Positions 1 through 6,028 of a DNA stretch of 24,215 bases are shown here, piece by piece (within the stretch, counting starts at the first letter, position 1; every line of letters starts with the position of its first letter). The position numbers and the translations under genes are program-made. The notes beneath the pieces are model-generated. The model did not search any database, was not told where the DNA came from, and saw only the letters and a program-made list of their open reading frames with translations. The DNA comes from JBOGGX01 sp050744245. GTDB lineage: Bacteria; Actinomycetota; Acidimicrobiia; Acidimicrobiales; JBOGGX01. The DNA lies in assembly GCA_050744245.1 (NCBI GenBank), contig JBOGGX010000172.1, positions 1-24,215 on the forward strand, given 5' to 3'.

Positions 1-328
1 GCCCACGACCGCCGCCGCCCCGACGACCGCACCGCCGCCGCCCCCGCCCGTACCGCCGCCGCCCCCGCCGCCTCCGAACACCGAGCACGGCCTGGCCACG
101 TGGTATCGGCAACCGGCGCGGTACCCCCCGGACGGGTGTGCCCACACGACCCTGCCCTTCGGCACGGTGGTCACCGTCGTCAACCACAACACCGGGGGCA
201 GCACGTTCTGCATCGTGAGCGACCGGGGGCCCTACGGCGAGGGCAGGATCATCGACCTCGACGACGACGTGTTTGCTCGGCTGGCGCCGCTGGGCACCGG
301 GATCATCCCGGTCACGATCACCTGGTAG
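1..328 (+). CDS. RlpA-like double-psi beta-barrel protein, C-terminal part (5' end outside window)
   Basis: The reading frame is open from base 2 and stops at TAG 326-328. The visible part begins with a Pro/Thr/Ala-rich linker (about 25 residues, almost pure Pro at its end) and continues into an RlpA-type double-psi beta-barrel: GLATWYR, then LPFGTVVTV, SDRGPYG and RIIDLDDDVF in the usual order. Two cysteines (in DGCAHTT and TFCIVS) could form a disulfide, which fits an exported protein. RlpA-like domains bind or cleave peptidoglycan. The position just before rsmA is where Actinobacteria normally carry rpfB and Firmicutes carry yabE (G5 plus 3D domain), so this is probably the same kind of cell-wall protein with another C-terminal domain. 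The N-terminal domains are not visible. The gap to rsmA is 26 nt. Confidence 0.85.
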   Translation, partial: PTTAAAPTTAPPPPPPVPPPPPPPPNTEHGLATWYRQPARYPPDGCAHTTLPFGTVVTVVNHNTGGSTFCIVSDRGPYGEGRIIDLDDDVFARLAPLGTGIIPVTITW

Positions 329-354
329 CAGACCAGCTGGTAGACCAGCGGAGC

Positions 355-1176
355 GTGACCCTGACGCGGCGCGCGGTCGTCGAGCTGTTGCGGCGTCACG
401 ACATCGAGCCGAGCCGGGCGCTCGGGCAGAACTTCGTCGTCGACCCCAACACCATCCGCCGAATCGTGCGGTTGGCCGAGGTCGAACCCGGCGACCGGGT
501 GGTCGAGATCGGCCCGGGTCTCGGCGCCCTCACGTTGGCCCTGGCCGAGGCCGGGGCCGAGGTCACCGCGATCGAGCTCGATCGCCACCTGCTGCCGGTG
601 CTCGACGAGGTGCTGGCCGGCACCGGGGCCCGAGTGGTCCACGGCGATGCCATGACGATCGACTGGGACGGGGTGCTCGGCGACGACCGACGCTGGAAGC
701 TGGTCGCCAACCTCCCCTACAACGTGGCCGTGCCCCTCGTGCTCGACGTGCTCGACCGCGTGCCGGCCATCGGGGCGATGCTGGTCATGGTCCAGCGGGA
801 GGTCGGCGAGCGCCTGGCGGCCTCGCCGGGAGGCTCGGCCTACGGGATCCCGTCGGTGAAGCTGGCCTATCTGGCCACGGCCGAGCTCGTGGGCCGGGTG
901 CCCCCCAGCGTGTTCCTGCCCAGACCCCGGGTCGAGTCGGTGTTGGTGCGGATCGTGCGCCGCCCGGCACCCGCGGTCGACGCCGATCCCGACCGGTTGT
1001 TCATGCTGGTGCGCGCCGCGTTCGGCCAAAGGCGCAAGATGCTGCGGCGCTCGCTGACCGGCCTGGTCACCCCCGAGGCCTTCGCCCAGGCCGGCATCTC
1101 GCCCGCGTCCAGGCCCGAGGAGCTGGGGATCGCCGAGTGGGGACGGCTGGCCGACGCCAACGGATCTCCCCGGTGA
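355..1176 (+). CDS. rsmA: 16S rRNA (adenine1518-N6/adenine1519-N6)-dimethyltransferase RsmA (KsgA)
   Basis: RsmA uses SAM to dimethylate two adjacent adenines in helix 45 of 16S rRNA late in 30S assembly. The 273-residue protein has the family N-terminus (LGQNFVVDPN), the SAM-binding motif I VEIGPGLGALT, the acidic motif II (AIELDR) and the catalytic motif IV NLPYNVAVPL. The C-terminal part has PRPRVESVLVRI and FGQRRKMLRRSL, both typical. Length is normal for the family. GTG 355 was chosen because it gives a standard N-terminus; the frame is open further upstream but that part lies under the RlpA gene. The stop TGA overlaps the GTG start of ispE (GTGA), so the two are translationally coupled. 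The rsmA-ispE order is conserved in Actinobacteria. Confidence 0.95.
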   Translation: MTLTRRAVVELLRRHDIEPSRALGQNFVVDPNTIRRIVRLAEVEPGDRVVEIGPGLGALTLALAEAGAEVTAIELDRHLLPVLDEVLAGTGARVVHGDAMTIDWDGVLGDDRRWKLVANLPYNVAVPLVLDVLDRVPAIGAMLVMVQREVGERLAASPGGSAYGIPSVKLAYLATAELVGRVPPSVFLPRPRVESVLVRIVRRPAPAVDADPDRLFMLVRAAFGQRRKMLRRSLTGLVTPEAFAQAGISPASRPEELGIAEWGRLADANGSPR

Positions 1177-1913
1177 CCACGCCTGAGGTCGTGGCCGCCC
1201 TGGCCAAGCTCACGCTGTCGTTGCGGGTGGTCGGCCGCCGCGCCGACGGGTACCACGTGCTCGAGGCCGAGATGGTCACGGTCGACCTGGCCGACGAGCT
1301 CCGCCTGTCGTCCGGCGACGACCTCGAGGTGCTGGGCGACGGGGTCGACGTGACCTCGGTCCCGACCGGCGACGACAACCTGGTGCGGCGGGCGCTGGCC
1401 GCGGTCGGCCGGCGGGCCAGGGTGTCGCTGACCAAGCGGATCCCGGTGGGGGGCGGCCTCGGCGGCGGTTCCGCCGACGCGGCGGGCGTGCTGCGCTGGG
1501 CCGGCTGCGACGACCCCGAGCTGGCGGCGCGGCTCGGTTCCGACGTGCCGTTCTGTCTGGTCGGCGGGCGGGCCCGGGTCACCGGCATGGGCGACAACAT
1601 CGAGCCGATGCCGATGGTCGACCGCCAGTTCACGATCGTGGTGCCGAGGCTCGGCTGCTCGACGGCGGCCGTGTACCGGGCGTGGGACGAGCTCGGCGGA
1701 CCGTCGGGTGACGGCCCGAACGACCTCGAGCCGGCCGCCCTGTCGGTCGCACCCGAGCTGGCCAGGTGGCGCGACCGGCTGGGCGACGCCACCGGCCAGC
1801 GCCCGGTGCTGGCGGGCAGCGGCTCGTCGTGGTTCGTCGAGGGTGCGTTCCCGGGGGACGGCCGGCTCGTGGTGCGGACCGCGACACCGCCGCCCGTCGG
1901 GTCGATCGGGTGA
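1173..1913 (+). CDS. ispE: 4-diphosphocytidyl-2-C-methyl-D-erythritol kinase IspE
   Basis: GHMP-family kinase of the MEP isoprenoid pathway; it phosphorylates CDP-methylerythritol at the 2-hydroxyl using ATP. Visible signs are the N-terminal substrate region (K12 in ALAKLTL and RRADGYH with H28), the glycine-rich ATP loop PVGGGLGGGSADAA near residue 90, GSDVPF with the catalytic Asp near residue 123, and the C-terminal GSGSSWF. At 246 residues it is shorter than most IspE (about 280-310), through short loops and a short C-terminus. The usual AKINL is AKLTL here, so the conserved Asn is Thr. The GTG start overlaps the rsmA stop. Its end faces the minus-strand bS22 gene across 11 nt. The kinase assignment is firm; the shortening is odd but all catalytic residues are present. 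Confidence 0.93.
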   Translation: MTTPEVVAALAKLTLSLRVVGRRADGYHVLEAEMVTVDLADELRLSSGDDLEVLGDGVDVTSVPTGDDNLVRRALAAVGRRARVSLTKRIPVGGGLGGGSADAAGVLRWAGCDDPELAARLGSDVPFCLVGGRARVTGMGDNIEPMPMVDRQFTIVVPRLGCSTAAVYRAWDELGGPSGDGPNDLEPAALSVAPELARWRDRLGDATGQRPVLAGSGSSWFVEGAFPGDGRLVVRTATPPPVGSIG

Positions 1914-1924
1914 GAGTCGGCTCG

Positions 1925-2023
1925 CTACTTGCCCGCGCGGCGCTGCCAGCGCGTCTTCTTCAGCATCTTCTTGTGCTTCTTCTTCCGCATGCGCTTGCGG
2001 CGCTTCTTGATCAGCGAGCCCAT
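1925..2023 (-). CDS. Small ribosomal subunit protein bS22 (AURKAIP1/COX24 domain)
   Basis: This 32-residue, extremely basic protein (ATG 2021-2023, TAG at 1925-1927) begins MGSLIKKRRKRM and continues with KKKHKKMLKKTR and a WQRR tail. The pattern KKRRKRM-x-KKKHKK-x-L-x-KTR is the signature of the actinobacterial AURKAIP1/COX24 protein, seen as bS22 in mycobacterial 30S structures and related to mitochondrial mS38. It is an rRNA-binding structural protein of the small subunit. It lies 13 nt downstream of the DUF2461 gene on the same strand, so the two probably share a transcript. Only a weak purine stretch precedes the ATG. The gene is below usual length cut-offs and is easily missed, but the composition and motif are distinctive. 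Confidence 0.9.
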   Translation of the reverse strand: MGSLIKKRRKRMRKKKHKKMLKKTRWQRRAGK

Positions 2024-2036
2024 GAGGGCCGCCACC

Positions 2037-2684
2037 CTAGCCTTCGCCGGACGGGCCGACGACTCGGTCCATCCACTCGAGGACGGGCGCCCCGGCCCGC
2101 CACGACTCGACGATCCGGTTGTACGCCCGCCGGGTGGCCAGCCACGGCCCGGGCGGATAGTTCCGGCCGACGAGCAGATCCTTGAGCCGCAGGAACTCGA
2201 TCCGCGGGTGGTCCTTGGGGTAGCCCCTGGGGGCCGACGTGAGCGGGTCGTGACCGCTCACGTCGTAGCCCGCCGCCCGCAGCTCCCGCACGGTCGCGTC
2301 CAGCGCCGGCCCGGCCGTGTCGTCGACGATCCCCCGGCGGAACCGGTCGAGCTGGTCGCGGGCCAGCAGGTAGAAGCCGACCCCGGTGATCAGCCCGTCG
2401 GCCGAGACCTGCACGTAGTAGGAGCCGCCGGTCGGTCGGTGGATGACCGCCGCCGCGTTGGTCTTGTACGGCGACTTGTCGGCCGAGAACCTGGTGTCGC
2501 GATTCGGTCGGAAGGCCGATCCCTCGCCGAACTCGGGCTCGACCTCGGCCAGCAGGGCCTCGAGCGGCCCGCGCACGGCCCGGTCGTACACGTCGCGGTG
2601 CGAGTGAAACCAGGCCTTGGAGTTGTCGGACTCGAGATCCTCGAACCAGGTGATGGCCTCCGGCGGCCAGCCCGTGAAGCGCAT
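2037..2684 (-). CDS. DUF2461 / TIGR02453 family protein
   Basis: A 215-residue soluble protein. Family hallmarks are visible: FEDLESDNSKAWFHSHRDVYD near the N-terminus, FRPNRDTRFSADKSPYKTN around residues 58-76, GSYYVQVSADGLITGVGFY in the middle, and RIEFLRLKDLLVGRNY towards the end. No catalytic function has been established for this family, and I infer none. There is no signal peptide or membrane segment. The ATG is 8 nt from a TACCGT box on the minus strand, with no clear Shine-Dalgarno sequence, so the message may be leaderless. The bS22 gene follows 13 nt downstream. Membership in the family is clear; the role is unknown. Confidence 0.88.
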   Translation of the reverse strand: MRFTGWPPEAITWFEDLESDNSKAWFHSHRDVYDRAVRGPLEALLAEVEPEFGEGSAFRPNRDTRFSADKSPYKTNAAAVIHRPTGGSYYVQVSADGLITGVGFYLLARDQLDRFRRGIVDDTAGPALDATVRELRAAGYDVSGHDPLTSAPRGYPKDHPRIEFLRLKDLLVGRNYPPGPWLATRRAYNRIVESWRAGAPVLEWMDRVVGPSGEG

Positions 2685-2692
2685 GGCGTCCG

Positions 2693-2698
2693 ACGGTA
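2693..2698 (-). promoter_or_regulatory. -10 box (TACCGT) for the DUF2461-bS22 unit
   Basis: On the minus strand TACCGT fits the actinobacterial TANNNT -10 pattern and lies 8 nt before the ATG of the DUF2461 gene, the spacing expected when transcription starts on the start codon. No good -35 hexamer is seen. Confidence 0.5.
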
Positions 2699-2759
2699 GC
2701 GCCCGTCCCGTTTGGCGAAAGCCGCCCCGGGGAAGCGGTCTACAGTCGTGCTCACGACC

Positions 2760-3002
2760 ATGCTGCTGCGGTTTCGCCGCCGACGGGCCGATGCCAGGGC
2801 TTCAGAGCCCGACCCGCCGCCTCGGGTCATCGTCGTCACCTACATGACCAGCGCCGGCATCGGAGCCTGCCCCCTCCGCAACCCTCGGTGGTGTTACCGC
2901 GAGGCTCGACTGGCGTTCATCGGCCAGCATCGGCGCGGCATCGAGATCATCTTCGATTTCGACCAGATCCTGACCCTCGAGACCGCTCCGGCGTTAGCTT
3001 GA
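2760..3002 (+). CDS. Hypothetical 80-residue basic protein (doubtful)
   Basis: An open frame from ATG 2760 to TGA 3002 fills most of the 329-base gap between the DUF2461 gene and tRNA-Gln. It starts MLLRFRRRRAD and has a hydrophobic stretch RVIVVTYMTSAGIG and an acidic end IIFDFDQILTLE. I recognise no family. By eye the codon positions show the coding pattern GC3 > GC1 > GC2 (roughly 80, 70 and 50 per cent), which favours a real gene, although GC3 is lower than in its neighbours. A TACAGT box lies at 2741-2746, 13 nt before the ATG. It contains a TTA codon third from the end, the only in-frame TTA I noticed in the window. It could equally be a decayed gene. The tRNA-Gln promoter overlaps its 3' end. 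Confidence 0.35.
   Translation: MLLRFRRRRADARASEPDPPPRVIVVTYMTSAGIGACPLRNPRWCYREARLAFIGQHRRGIEIIFDFDQILTLETAPALA
2970..2999 (+). promoter_or_regulatory. Promoter of tRNA-Gln
   Basis: CTGACC (2970-2975) and TTAGCT (2994-2999) are separated by 18 nt and match four of six positions in each consensus hexamer. The tRNA begins 14 nt after the -10 box, leaving room for a short 5' leader. Assignment is by sequence only. Confidence 0.45.
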
Positions 3003-3013
3003 GCCACGATCCG

Positions 3014-3085
3014 TCGGGGGTAGTTCAATCGGCAGAACTCCGGACTTTGGATCCGGCAGTGGAGGTTCGAGCCCTCCCCCCCGAG
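3014..3085 (+). tRNA. tRNA-Gln (anticodon TTG)
   Basis: A full cloverleaf can be folded: 7-bp acceptor TCGGGGG/CCCCCGA, D-stem GTTC/GAAC with loop AATCGGCA, anticodon stem CCGGA/TCCGG with loop CTTTGGA (anticodon TTG), a 4-nt variable loop, and T-stem GGAGG/CCTCC with loop TTCGAGC. Base 3085 is the discriminator G73, as expected for glutamine tRNA. The 3' CCA is not encoded. It lies between ispE and glmU, with its own likely promoter just upstream. Confidence 0.95.
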
Positions 3086-3109
3086 CGCACCGAGCGCACC
3101 GAGCGTTCC
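3083..3109 (+). repeat. Three tandem 9-bp units at the tRNA-Gln 3' end
   Basis: GAGCGCACC occurs twice in a row, followed by a diverged GAGCGTTCC. The first unit begins inside the tRNA acceptor 3' strand. It may have arisen by slippage and would lie in the 3' trailer removed during tRNA maturation. No function is evident. Confidence 0.7.
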
Positions 3110-3150
3110 GAACCGACCCCGCCGCGCTCGCACCCGCGTCCGGCGGGCGG

Positions 3151-3156
3151 TAGAAC
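3151..3156 (+). promoter_or_regulatory. -10 box (TAGAAC) for glmU-prs
   Basis: TAGAAC matches four of six positions of TATAAT and ends 6 nt before the glmU ATG. There is no Shine-Dalgarno sequence in the short space, so this fits a leaderless start. No convincing -35 hexamer is seen. Confidence 0.4.
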
Positions 3157-3162
3157 AGACCC

Positions 3163-4314
3163 ATGACCGCATCGGGTCCCGACCCGGCGTCGCCCGGCTC
3201 GAGGCGGCCGCTGTCGGCCGTCGTGCTCGCGGCCGGTGAGGGGACCAGGATGCGCTCGGCCCGGCCCAAGCCGCTCCACATGTTGTGCGGCCGGGCCATG
3301 GTGCTCTACGTGCTCGACGCGCTCGGCGAGTGCTCGGCCGACCGGGCCGTCATCGTGGTCGGCCACGGCGCCGAGCGGGTGACCAAGAAGCTGCACGAGG
3401 CCACGCCCCAGCTGACGCTCGAGTTCGTCGAGCAACGCGTCCAACGAGGGACCGGGGACGCGGTCATGGTCGGTCTCACCGCCTTCCCCGACGACGACGA
3501 CGCCGACGACGGCGACGTGCTCGTCCTGCCCGGCGACACCCCGCTGCTGCGCCCGGAGACGGTGGCCAACCTGGTCCGTGAGCACCGACTGTCGGGGGCG
3601 GCCTGCACGATCCTCACCGCCGAGCTCGACGACCCGACCGGGTACGGCCGCGTCGTGCGGCAGAAGGACGGCACCGTGGCCCGCGTGGTCGAGCAGGGCG
3701 ACGCCACCCCCGAGGAGCGGGCGATCACCGAGGTCAACACCTCGATCTACTGCTTCCGCCGGAGCGTCCTCGCCCCCGCCCTGCGGCGGGTCACCCCGGA
3801 CAACGTCCAGGGCGAGTACTACCTGACCGACGTGATCGAGGTCCTGCGCAGTGCGGGCTACCCCGTGGTCGCAGTCGTGGTCGCCGATCCGCACGAGACG
3901 AACGGCGTCAACGACCGGGTCCAACTGGCCCGGGCCGAGGCGGAGCTGCGCCGGCGCATCAACCGGCGCTGGCTCCGGGCCGGGGTCACCATGGTCGACC
4001 CGGAACAGACCTACGTCGACGTCACGGTGCAGCTGGCCCCCGACGTCACCCTGTTCCCCGGCGTGCTGCTCCAGGGAGCGACGGTGGTCAACGGCGGGGC
4101 CGAGATCGGTCCGGGCACCCACCTCGTCGACTGCGTGGTGGGGGAGAACGCGCGCGTCGACAACACCCTCGGCCGAGATGCCGACATCGGCGACGGGGCC
4201 GTGGTCGGGCCCTACGCCGTGCTCGAGCCGGGCAGCCGGGTGCCGTCCGGGACCAGGACCGGGCCGTTCTACACTGCGACCGGAGACGAGCCGGGAAGGC
4301 GCGCATGGAGCTGA
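3163..4314 (+). CDS. glmU: UDP-N-acetylglucosamine pyrophosphorylase, GlmU lacking most of the acetyltransferase domain
   Basis: The N-terminal half is a normal GlmU uridyltransferase: LAAGEGTRMRSARPKPLH (nucleotide loop), QRGTGDAV (usually GTGHA), VLPGDTPLL near residue 125, GYGRVVR, ITEVNTSIY, VQGEYYLTDVI and GVNDRVQLARAE. A short left-handed beta-helix follows (TYVDVTVQ, GAEIGPGTHL, DADIGDGAVVGPYAVLEPG). The protein ends at residue 383, whereas GlmU is normally about 450-490 residues, so the later helix coils are absent, including the acetyltransferase active-site segments (HIGNFVE, HLSYxGD, NYDG). It should make UDP-GlcNAc from GlcNAc-1-P but not acetylate GlcN-1-P. The prs start overlaps its last codons by 10 nt, so no missing exon-like remainder lies downstream. 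An acidic run encoded by GAC repeats sits at residues 109-117. Confidence 0.92.
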   Translation: MTASGPDPASPGSRRPLSAVVLAAGEGTRMRSARPKPLHMLCGRAMVLYVLDALGECSADRAVIVVGHGAERVTKKLHEATPQLTLEFVEQRVQRGTGDAVMVGLTAFPDDDDADDGDVLVLPGDTPLLRPETVANLVREHRLSGAACTILTAELDDPTGYGRVVRQKDGTVARVVEQGDATPEERAITEVNTSIYCFRRSVLAPALRRVTPDNVQGEYYLTDVIEVLRSAGYPVVAVVVADPHETNGVNDRVQLARAEAELRRRINRRWLRAGVTMVDPEQTYVDVTVQLAPDVTLFPGVLLQGATVVNGGAEIGPGTHLVDCVVGENARVDNTLGRDADIGDGAVVGPYAVLEPGSRVPSGTRTGPFYTATGDEPGRRAWS

Positions 4315-5288
4315 TCACCAAGAAGACGCTGCGGCTCTACACCGGCACCACCCATCCCGAACTGGCCGCCGACATCGCGGAGTCGCTCGGGGTGCCATTG
4401 GGCGAGACCAACATCCGCCGCTTCCCTAACGGCGAGAGCCACTGCCGCTTCGCCGACTCCGTGCGCGGCGCCGACGTCTTCATCATCCAGAGCCACGCCC
4501 AGTCGGCCGCCGGGTCGGTCAACGACTCGATCATGGAGCAGCTGGTGATGATCGACGCGGCCAAGCGGGCCTCGGCCAAGCGCATCACCGCGGTCTGCCC
4601 GCTCTATGGCTACTCCCGCCAAGACCGCAAGGCCGAGGGACGCGAGCCGATCAGCGCCAAGCTGGTCGCCGACATTCTCACCGCGGCCGGCGCCAGCCGC
4701 ATGGTCAGCGTCGACCTCCATTCGGGCCAGACCCAGGGGTTCTTCGACAAGCCGGTCGACCATCTGACGGCCATGCCCGTGCTCGTCGAGTACTGCAAGA
4801 ACGAATGCGACGACGACCTGGTGGTGGTGGCGCCCGACGCCGGCCGGGTCAAGGTGGCCGAGCGGTTCGCCCAGCACCTCAACGCCGACCTGGCCTTCGT
4901 GCACAAGCGGCACGTCAAGGGCAGGACCGACGCGGTCGAGGCCCGGGCGGTGATCGGCGACGTCGAGGGTCGCCGCTGCGTGATCGTCGACGACCGCATC
5001 GACACCGGGGGGACGATCGTCGCCGCCGCCGAGCGGCTCGTCGCCCACGGCGCGGTCGACGTCTGGGCCATGGCCACCCACGCCGTCCTGGCCGATCCGG
5101 CGGTCGACCGGCTCAAGAACGCCCCCCTCAACCGGGTCGTGGTCACCGACACCGTCCCGCTGCCGCCCGAGAAGCAGATCGACCTCATCGACGTGCTCTC
5201 GATCGCGGGCATCGTGGCCGACGCCATCGACGCCGTCTTCGAGGACACCAGCGTGAGCGAGATCTTCGGCGGCGAGAACCTGGCCTGA
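4305..5288 (+). CDS. prs: Ribose-phosphate pyrophosphokinase (PRPP synthetase)
   Basis: Prs makes PRPP from ribose-5-phosphate and ATP for nucleotide, histidine and tryptophan synthesis. The 327-residue protein carries class I motifs: FPNGES near residue 41, YGYSRQDRK (ATP-binding segment), DLHSGQTQGFFD near residue 141, the catalytic flexible loop around KRHVKGRTD, and the PRPP loop VIVDDRIDTGGT near residues 225-237. The usual IVDDMID has Arg for Met. Length is slightly above the common 310-320. The ATG lies inside the end of glmU (10-nt overlap), so translation is coupled. The glmU-prs pair is conserved in Actinobacteria and Firmicutes, linking cell-wall precursor and nucleotide supply. 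Confidence 0.96.
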   Translation: MELITKKTLRLYTGTTHPELAADIAESLGVPLGETNIRRFPNGESHCRFADSVRGADVFIIQSHAQSAAGSVNDSIMEQLVMIDAAKRASAKRITAVCPLYGYSRQDRKAEGREPISAKLVADILTAAGASRMVSVDLHSGQTQGFFDKPVDHLTAMPVLVEYCKNECDDDLVVVAPDAGRVKVAERFAQHLNADLAFVHKRHVKGRTDAVEARAVIGDVEGRRCVIVDDRIDTGGTIVAAAERLVAHGAVDVWAMATHAVLADPAVDRLKNAPLNRVVVTDTVPLPPEKQIDLIDVLSIAGIVADAIDAVFEDTSVSEIFGGENLA

Positions 5289-5293
5289 TCCGC

Positions 5294-5299
5294 TAACGT
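5294..5299 (+). promoter_or_regulatory. -10 box (TAACGT) upstream of rplY
   Basis: GCTAACGTG in the 75-nt gap after prs matches the TANNNT pattern and is identical to the -10 box upstream of eno. No good -35 is present. The following leader is very GC-rich and contains the small inverted repeat GGGC-TGC-GCCC. The promoter call is tentative, and rplY could also be read from the glmU promoter. Confidence 0.4.
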
Positions 5300-5363
5300 G
5301 GTCGGCCGCCCCGGGGGGCTGCGCCCGGGCCCACCACCGCCGTCGAGGACATCGAGAAGCGTC

Positions 5364-6014
5364 ATGGCTGAGAACACCCTGGTCGCCGAGACCGGCCGCC
5401 CCACAGGCTCACGGGCCAGCAACCGTCTCAGGACCGAGGGCAAGGTCCCGGCCGTCGTCTACGGCCACGGCGACCCGGTCTCGGTCGCGGTCGACTGGCG
5501 GGCGCTGCGTCAGGTGCTCACGACCGACGCCGGCCTCAATGCGCTGATCAACCTCCAGGTCGAGGGCGAGACCCAGCTCACGATCGTCAAGGAGCTCCAG
5601 CGTCATCCGGTCCGCCACGACGTGCTCCACGTCGACTTCCTGCGGGTGCGGGCCGACGAGCCCATCACGGTCGAGGTCCCGATCTCCCTCACCGGCGAGG
5701 CCGAGGAGGTCCACCGGGCCGACGGCACGGTCGAGCAGGTCCTGTACCAGCTCGAGATCACGGCCCTGCCCGGCAACATCCCGACCGAGCTGACCGCCGA
5801 CGTCACCGACCTGGTGGTCGGCGACTCGATCAGGGTCGGCGACCTGCGGCTCCCCGTGGGGGTCACCACCGACGTCGAGCCCGAGGAGCCGGTCGTCATC
5901 GCACGCGTCGAGGTCGTCGAGCTCGAGGAGCCCGAGGAGGAGGTCGAAGGCGAGGCCGCCGAGGGCGAGGCCGCCGAGGTCGAGGGCGGCGACACGGCCG
6001 ACGACGCGAGCTAG
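5364..6014 (+). CDS. rplY: Large ribosomal subunit protein bL25 (CTC-type general stress form)
   Basis: bL25 binds 5S rRNA in the large subunit. The 216-residue protein is the long CTC form: N-terminal L25 domain (RPTGSRASNRLR, KVPAVVYG, ELQRHPVRHDVLHVDF, about residues 1-95) followed by the TL5/CTC C-terminal domain (ITVEVPISLTGEA, LEITALPGNIPTEL, GDSIRVGDLRLP) and a strongly acidic tail with repeats such as GEAAEGEAAEVEG. ATG 5364 is preceded by GAGAAG at a suitable distance. The TAG stop at 6012-6014 is in the same frame as the next gene, pth, with no other stop between; see that entry. The rplY-pth order is conserved. Confidence 0.95.
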   Translation: MAENTLVAETGRPTGSRASNRLRTEGKVPAVVYGHGDPVSVAVDWRALRQVLTTDAGLNALINLQVEGETQLTIVKELQRHPVRHDVLHVDFLRVRADEPITVEVPISLTGEAEEVHRADGTVEQVLYQLEITALPGNIPTELTADVTDLVVGDSIRVGDLRLPVGVTTDVEPEEPVVIARVEVVELEEPEEEVEGEAAEGEAAEVEGGDTADDAS

Positions 6015-6028
6015 AGGATCGCTCCTCT
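6013..6028 (+). promoter_or_regulatory. Hairpin hiding the pth Shine-Dalgarno and start codon
   Basis: AGAGGA (6013-6018) and TCCTCT (6023-6028) form a perfect 6-bp stem with a 4-nt loop TCGC. AGAGGA is the best Shine-Dalgarno match for pth and lies 8 nt before the proposed CTG start (6027-6029), whose first two bases are in the other arm. The hairpin begins within the rplY stop codon, so a ribosome finishing rplY would melt it. This suggests translational coupling; it is inference from the sequence. Confidence 0.55.

Noticed and set aside
2888..3166. Open frame crossing the tRNA-Gln gene
   Set aside because: It reads through a well-folded tRNA and ends in low-complexity Arg/Glu/Pro codons.
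3487..3517. GAC/GCC trinucleotide run
   Set aside because: It lies in frame inside glmU and encodes an acidic loop (DDDDADDGD); it needs no further explanation.
5300..5345. Very GC-rich stretch in the rplY leader as a possible ribosomal-protein autoregulatory RNA
   Set aside because: Only a 4-bp stem with a 3-nt loop is clear, and bL25 leaders are not known to carry a regulatory RNA. I saw no support.
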